This document shows, in pieces, positions 62,461 to 64,000 of a stretch of 64,000 nt of DNA. This DNA is from Paragordius varius (taxonomy: Eukaryota; Nematomorpha). Position numbers and translations under genes: made by a program. Position 1 is the first letter of the stretch, and each line of letters starts with the position of its first letter. The notes under the pieces are model-generated. The model was not told the DNA's origin. It saw only the letters and a list, made by a program, of their open reading frames with translations, and made no database searches. The stretch spans positions 13,702,001 to 13,766,000 of the forward strand of contig OZ176053.1 in the NCBI GenBank assembly GCA_964247055.1, in the 5' to 3' direction.

Positions 62461-64000
62461 CTTATTAAGACTACATCAAAATATAGAGATAGTTTAACAA
62501 ACTCTTTCATATCCGATTTTTACAACGATACTTTAAAAATTAATGTATCGCATCAATACTCAAGTTAAACTTTGTCAAAAATCGGATATTGGTCACAGGT
62601 GAACAAAACTATTTTTTATACATTCTTTTAGTAAGACTACATCAAAATATAGAGATAGTTTGACTAACTCTTTCATATCCGATTTTTACAACGATATTTG
62701 AAAAAATTAATGTATAAAACTAGTCGTATCAATACTCAAGTTAAACTTTGTCAAAAATCGGATATTGGTCACCGGTGAACAAAATTATATTTTATACATT
62801 CTCTTACTAAGACTACATCAAAATATAGAGATAGTTTGACAAAGTCTTTAATATCTGATTTTTAGAGCGATACTTTAAAAATTAATGTATGATTTAGCAT
62901 ACGACAATAAGCAAGTTAAAATTTGTCCTTAAAAATCGGATATTAGTCGCCGGTAAAGAAAATAATTTTTTATACATTCTCTTAGTAGTACTACATCAAA
63001 ATATAGAGATAGTTTGAACTCTTTAATATCTGATTTTTAGAGAGATACTTTAAAAATTAATGTATAATTTAGCATATGACAATATTCAAGTTAAACTTTG
63101 TCCTTAAAAATCGGATATTGGTGACCGGTGAACGAAACTATTTTCTATACATTCTCTTAGAAGGACTACATTAAAATATAGAGATAGTTTGACAAACTCT
63201 TTCATATCCGATTTTTACAACGATACTTTTAAAATTAATGTATAAAACTAATCGCATCAATACTCAAGTTAAACTTTGTCCTTAAAAATCGGATATTGGT
63301 CTCGAACAAAATTATTTTTTATACATTCTCTTATTAAGACTACATCAAAATATAGAGATAGTTTGACAAACTCTTTAATATCTGATTTTTAGAGCGATAC
63401 TTTAAAAATTAATGTATAATTTAGCATACGACAATAAGCAAGTTAAACTTTGTCCTTAAAAATCGGATATTAGTCGCCGGTAAAGAAAATAATTTTTATA
63501 CATTCTCTTAGTAGTACTACATCAAAATATAGAGAGAGTTTGACAAACTCTTTAATATCTGATTTTTAGAGCGATACTTTAAAAATAAATGTATAATTTA
63601 GCATACGACAATAAGCAAGTTAAACTTTGTCCTTAAAAATCGGATATTGGTCTCCGGTGAACAAAACTATTTTTTATACATTCTCTTAGTAAGACTACAT
63701 CAAAATATAGAGATAGTTTGACAAACTCTTTCATATCCGATTTTTGCAACGATACTTTTAAAATTAATGTATAAAACTAATCGCATCAATACTCAAGTTA
63801 AACTTTGTCCTTAAAAATCGGATATTAATCACCGGTTAACAAAATTATTTTTTATACATTCTCTTAGTATGACTACATGAAAATATAGAGATAGTTTGAA
63901 AAACTCTTTCATATCCGATTTTTACAACGATACTTTAAAAATTAATTTAAAAAACTAGTCGTATCAATACTCAAGTTAAACTTTGTCCTTAAAAATCGGA
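62461..64000 (+). repeat. Right end of window: divergent monomers
   Basis: These are further monomers of the right-hand subfamily with more small defects than average: TTAATGTATCGCATC (nine bases lost, about 62,541), CTTTGTCAAAAATCGG twice (about 62,571 and 62,749), GGTCTCGAACAAAA (CGGT lost, about 63,298) and GAGAGAGTTTG (63,531). A V1-V2 pair lies at about 63.35-63.66 kb. The array does not end: the final bases TCCTTAAAAATCGGA stop in the middle of a monomer. Confidence 0.88.

Larger units (their letters stand above)
1..64000 (+). repeat. Continuous satellite array, ~178-bp monomer, about 355-360 copies
   Basis: Every line of the window carries the same ordered set of words: CTTAGTAAGACTACATC, GATAGTTTGACAAACTC, TTCATATCCGATTTTTA, TTAAACTTTGTCCTTAAAAA, TCGGATATTGGTCACCGG and TTTTTTATACATTCT. 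They recur about every 178 bases, always in the same orientation, and the array is open at both ends. The first copy has 49 G+C in 178 bases, about 72% A+T. Most copies differ by a few substitutions and small indels, and local groups share private variants, which gives higher-order repeats. No unique DNA or mobile element interrupts the run. Satellites of this unit length commonly occupy eukaryotic centromeres or pericentromeres, so that placement is an inference from family behaviour. I do not recognise this sequence as a named satellite. Confidence 0.98.

Noticed and set aside
1-64000. Possible CRISPR array, because of regular repeats
   Set aside because: The unit is about 178 bp with no alternation of short constant repeats and unique spacers; the whole unit is repeated and varies gradually.
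1-64000. CENP-B-box-like motif within the monomer
   Set aside because: I looked for a TTCG....A..CGGG arrangement on both strands of the common monomer and did not find it. TTCATATCCGA and the CACCGG words share only fragments of it.
1-64000. Internal RNA polymerase III boxes or tRNA-derived origin of the monomer
   Set aside because: No B-box-like GGTTCGANTCC or A-box spacing is visible on either strand, and no cloverleaf can be drawn from the common monomer.
1-64000. Assigning the satellite to a species or named family
   Set aside because: The length matches several plant and animal centromeric satellites, but the sequence does not match any I can recall with confidence, including Arabidopsis 180-bp or human alpha satellite. 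Length alone is not evidence of identity.

Overview
The whole window is one uninterrupted tandem satellite array. No unique sequence, gene, RNA gene, transposon insertion or array edge is visible on either strand. The basic unit is about 178 bp and roughly 72% A+T (49 G+C in the first 178 bases). About 355-360 copies follow one another head to tail in a single orientation from base 1 to base 64,000, so the array runs past both ends of the window. Long monomeric satellite of nucleosome-plus-linker length with layered higher-order repeats (HORs) is typical of eukaryotic centromeric or pericentromeric heterochromatin. I do not recognise this sequence as a named satellite and cannot place the organism beyond eukaryote. 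The only notable open reading frame (61 codons, 10,190-10,375) is a by-product of the repeat.

Monomer anatomy, numbered on copy 1 (bases 1-178). Several symmetric elements recur in almost every copy: an odd palindrome AGTTTG-A-CAAACT (31-43), a 14-bp inverted repeat A (49-62 with 128-141), an 11-bp inverted repeat B (82-92 with 166-176), an odd palindrome AAGTT-A-AACTT (111-121) and an even palindrome TCACCGGTGA (145-154). A and B interleave (A, B, A', B'). Length classes are standard (178 bp), long (191 bp, with a 13-bp partial duplication near 97) and short (156 bp, with a 22-bp deletion that removes the first arm of B). A sequence class V replaces the middle of the monomer and occurs as consecutive V1-V2 pairs.

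Layout. 1-7.4 kb: standard, long and short monomers with an 881-bp pentamer and segmental copies at offsets 5,292 and 6,001. 7.4-12 kb: trimer-like periods near 535 bp and one fused unit with a 54-bp deletion. 12-15.5 kb: a 367-bp dimer and a 1,267-bp segmental copy. 15.5-18.7 kb: an older form of a ten-monomer HOR. 18,743-25,288: a two-copy tandem duplication (3,362 and 3,184 bp, differing by one 178-bp monomer). 25.3-26.9 kb: a block resembling 12-15 kb. 26,935-34.8 kb: the clearest HOR, successive copies of 10, 8, 9 and 8 monomers plus a partial one. 34.8-46.6 kb: a mosaic of V-class modules and HOR fragments with duplications at offsets 4,111 and 1,459. 46.6-64 kb: a more diverged subfamily containing a nearly exact 4,977-bp tandem duplication (52,507-57,483 and 57,484-62,460), with a 535-bp trimer duplicated again inside each copy.

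Nothing here encodes a protein or pathway. If the array has a role, the likely one is structural (centromere or heterochromatin, possibly through proteins binding the dyads); that is inference. The direct evidence is the repeat structure, the nested history of unequal exchange and segmental amplification, and the maintained dyad symmetry.
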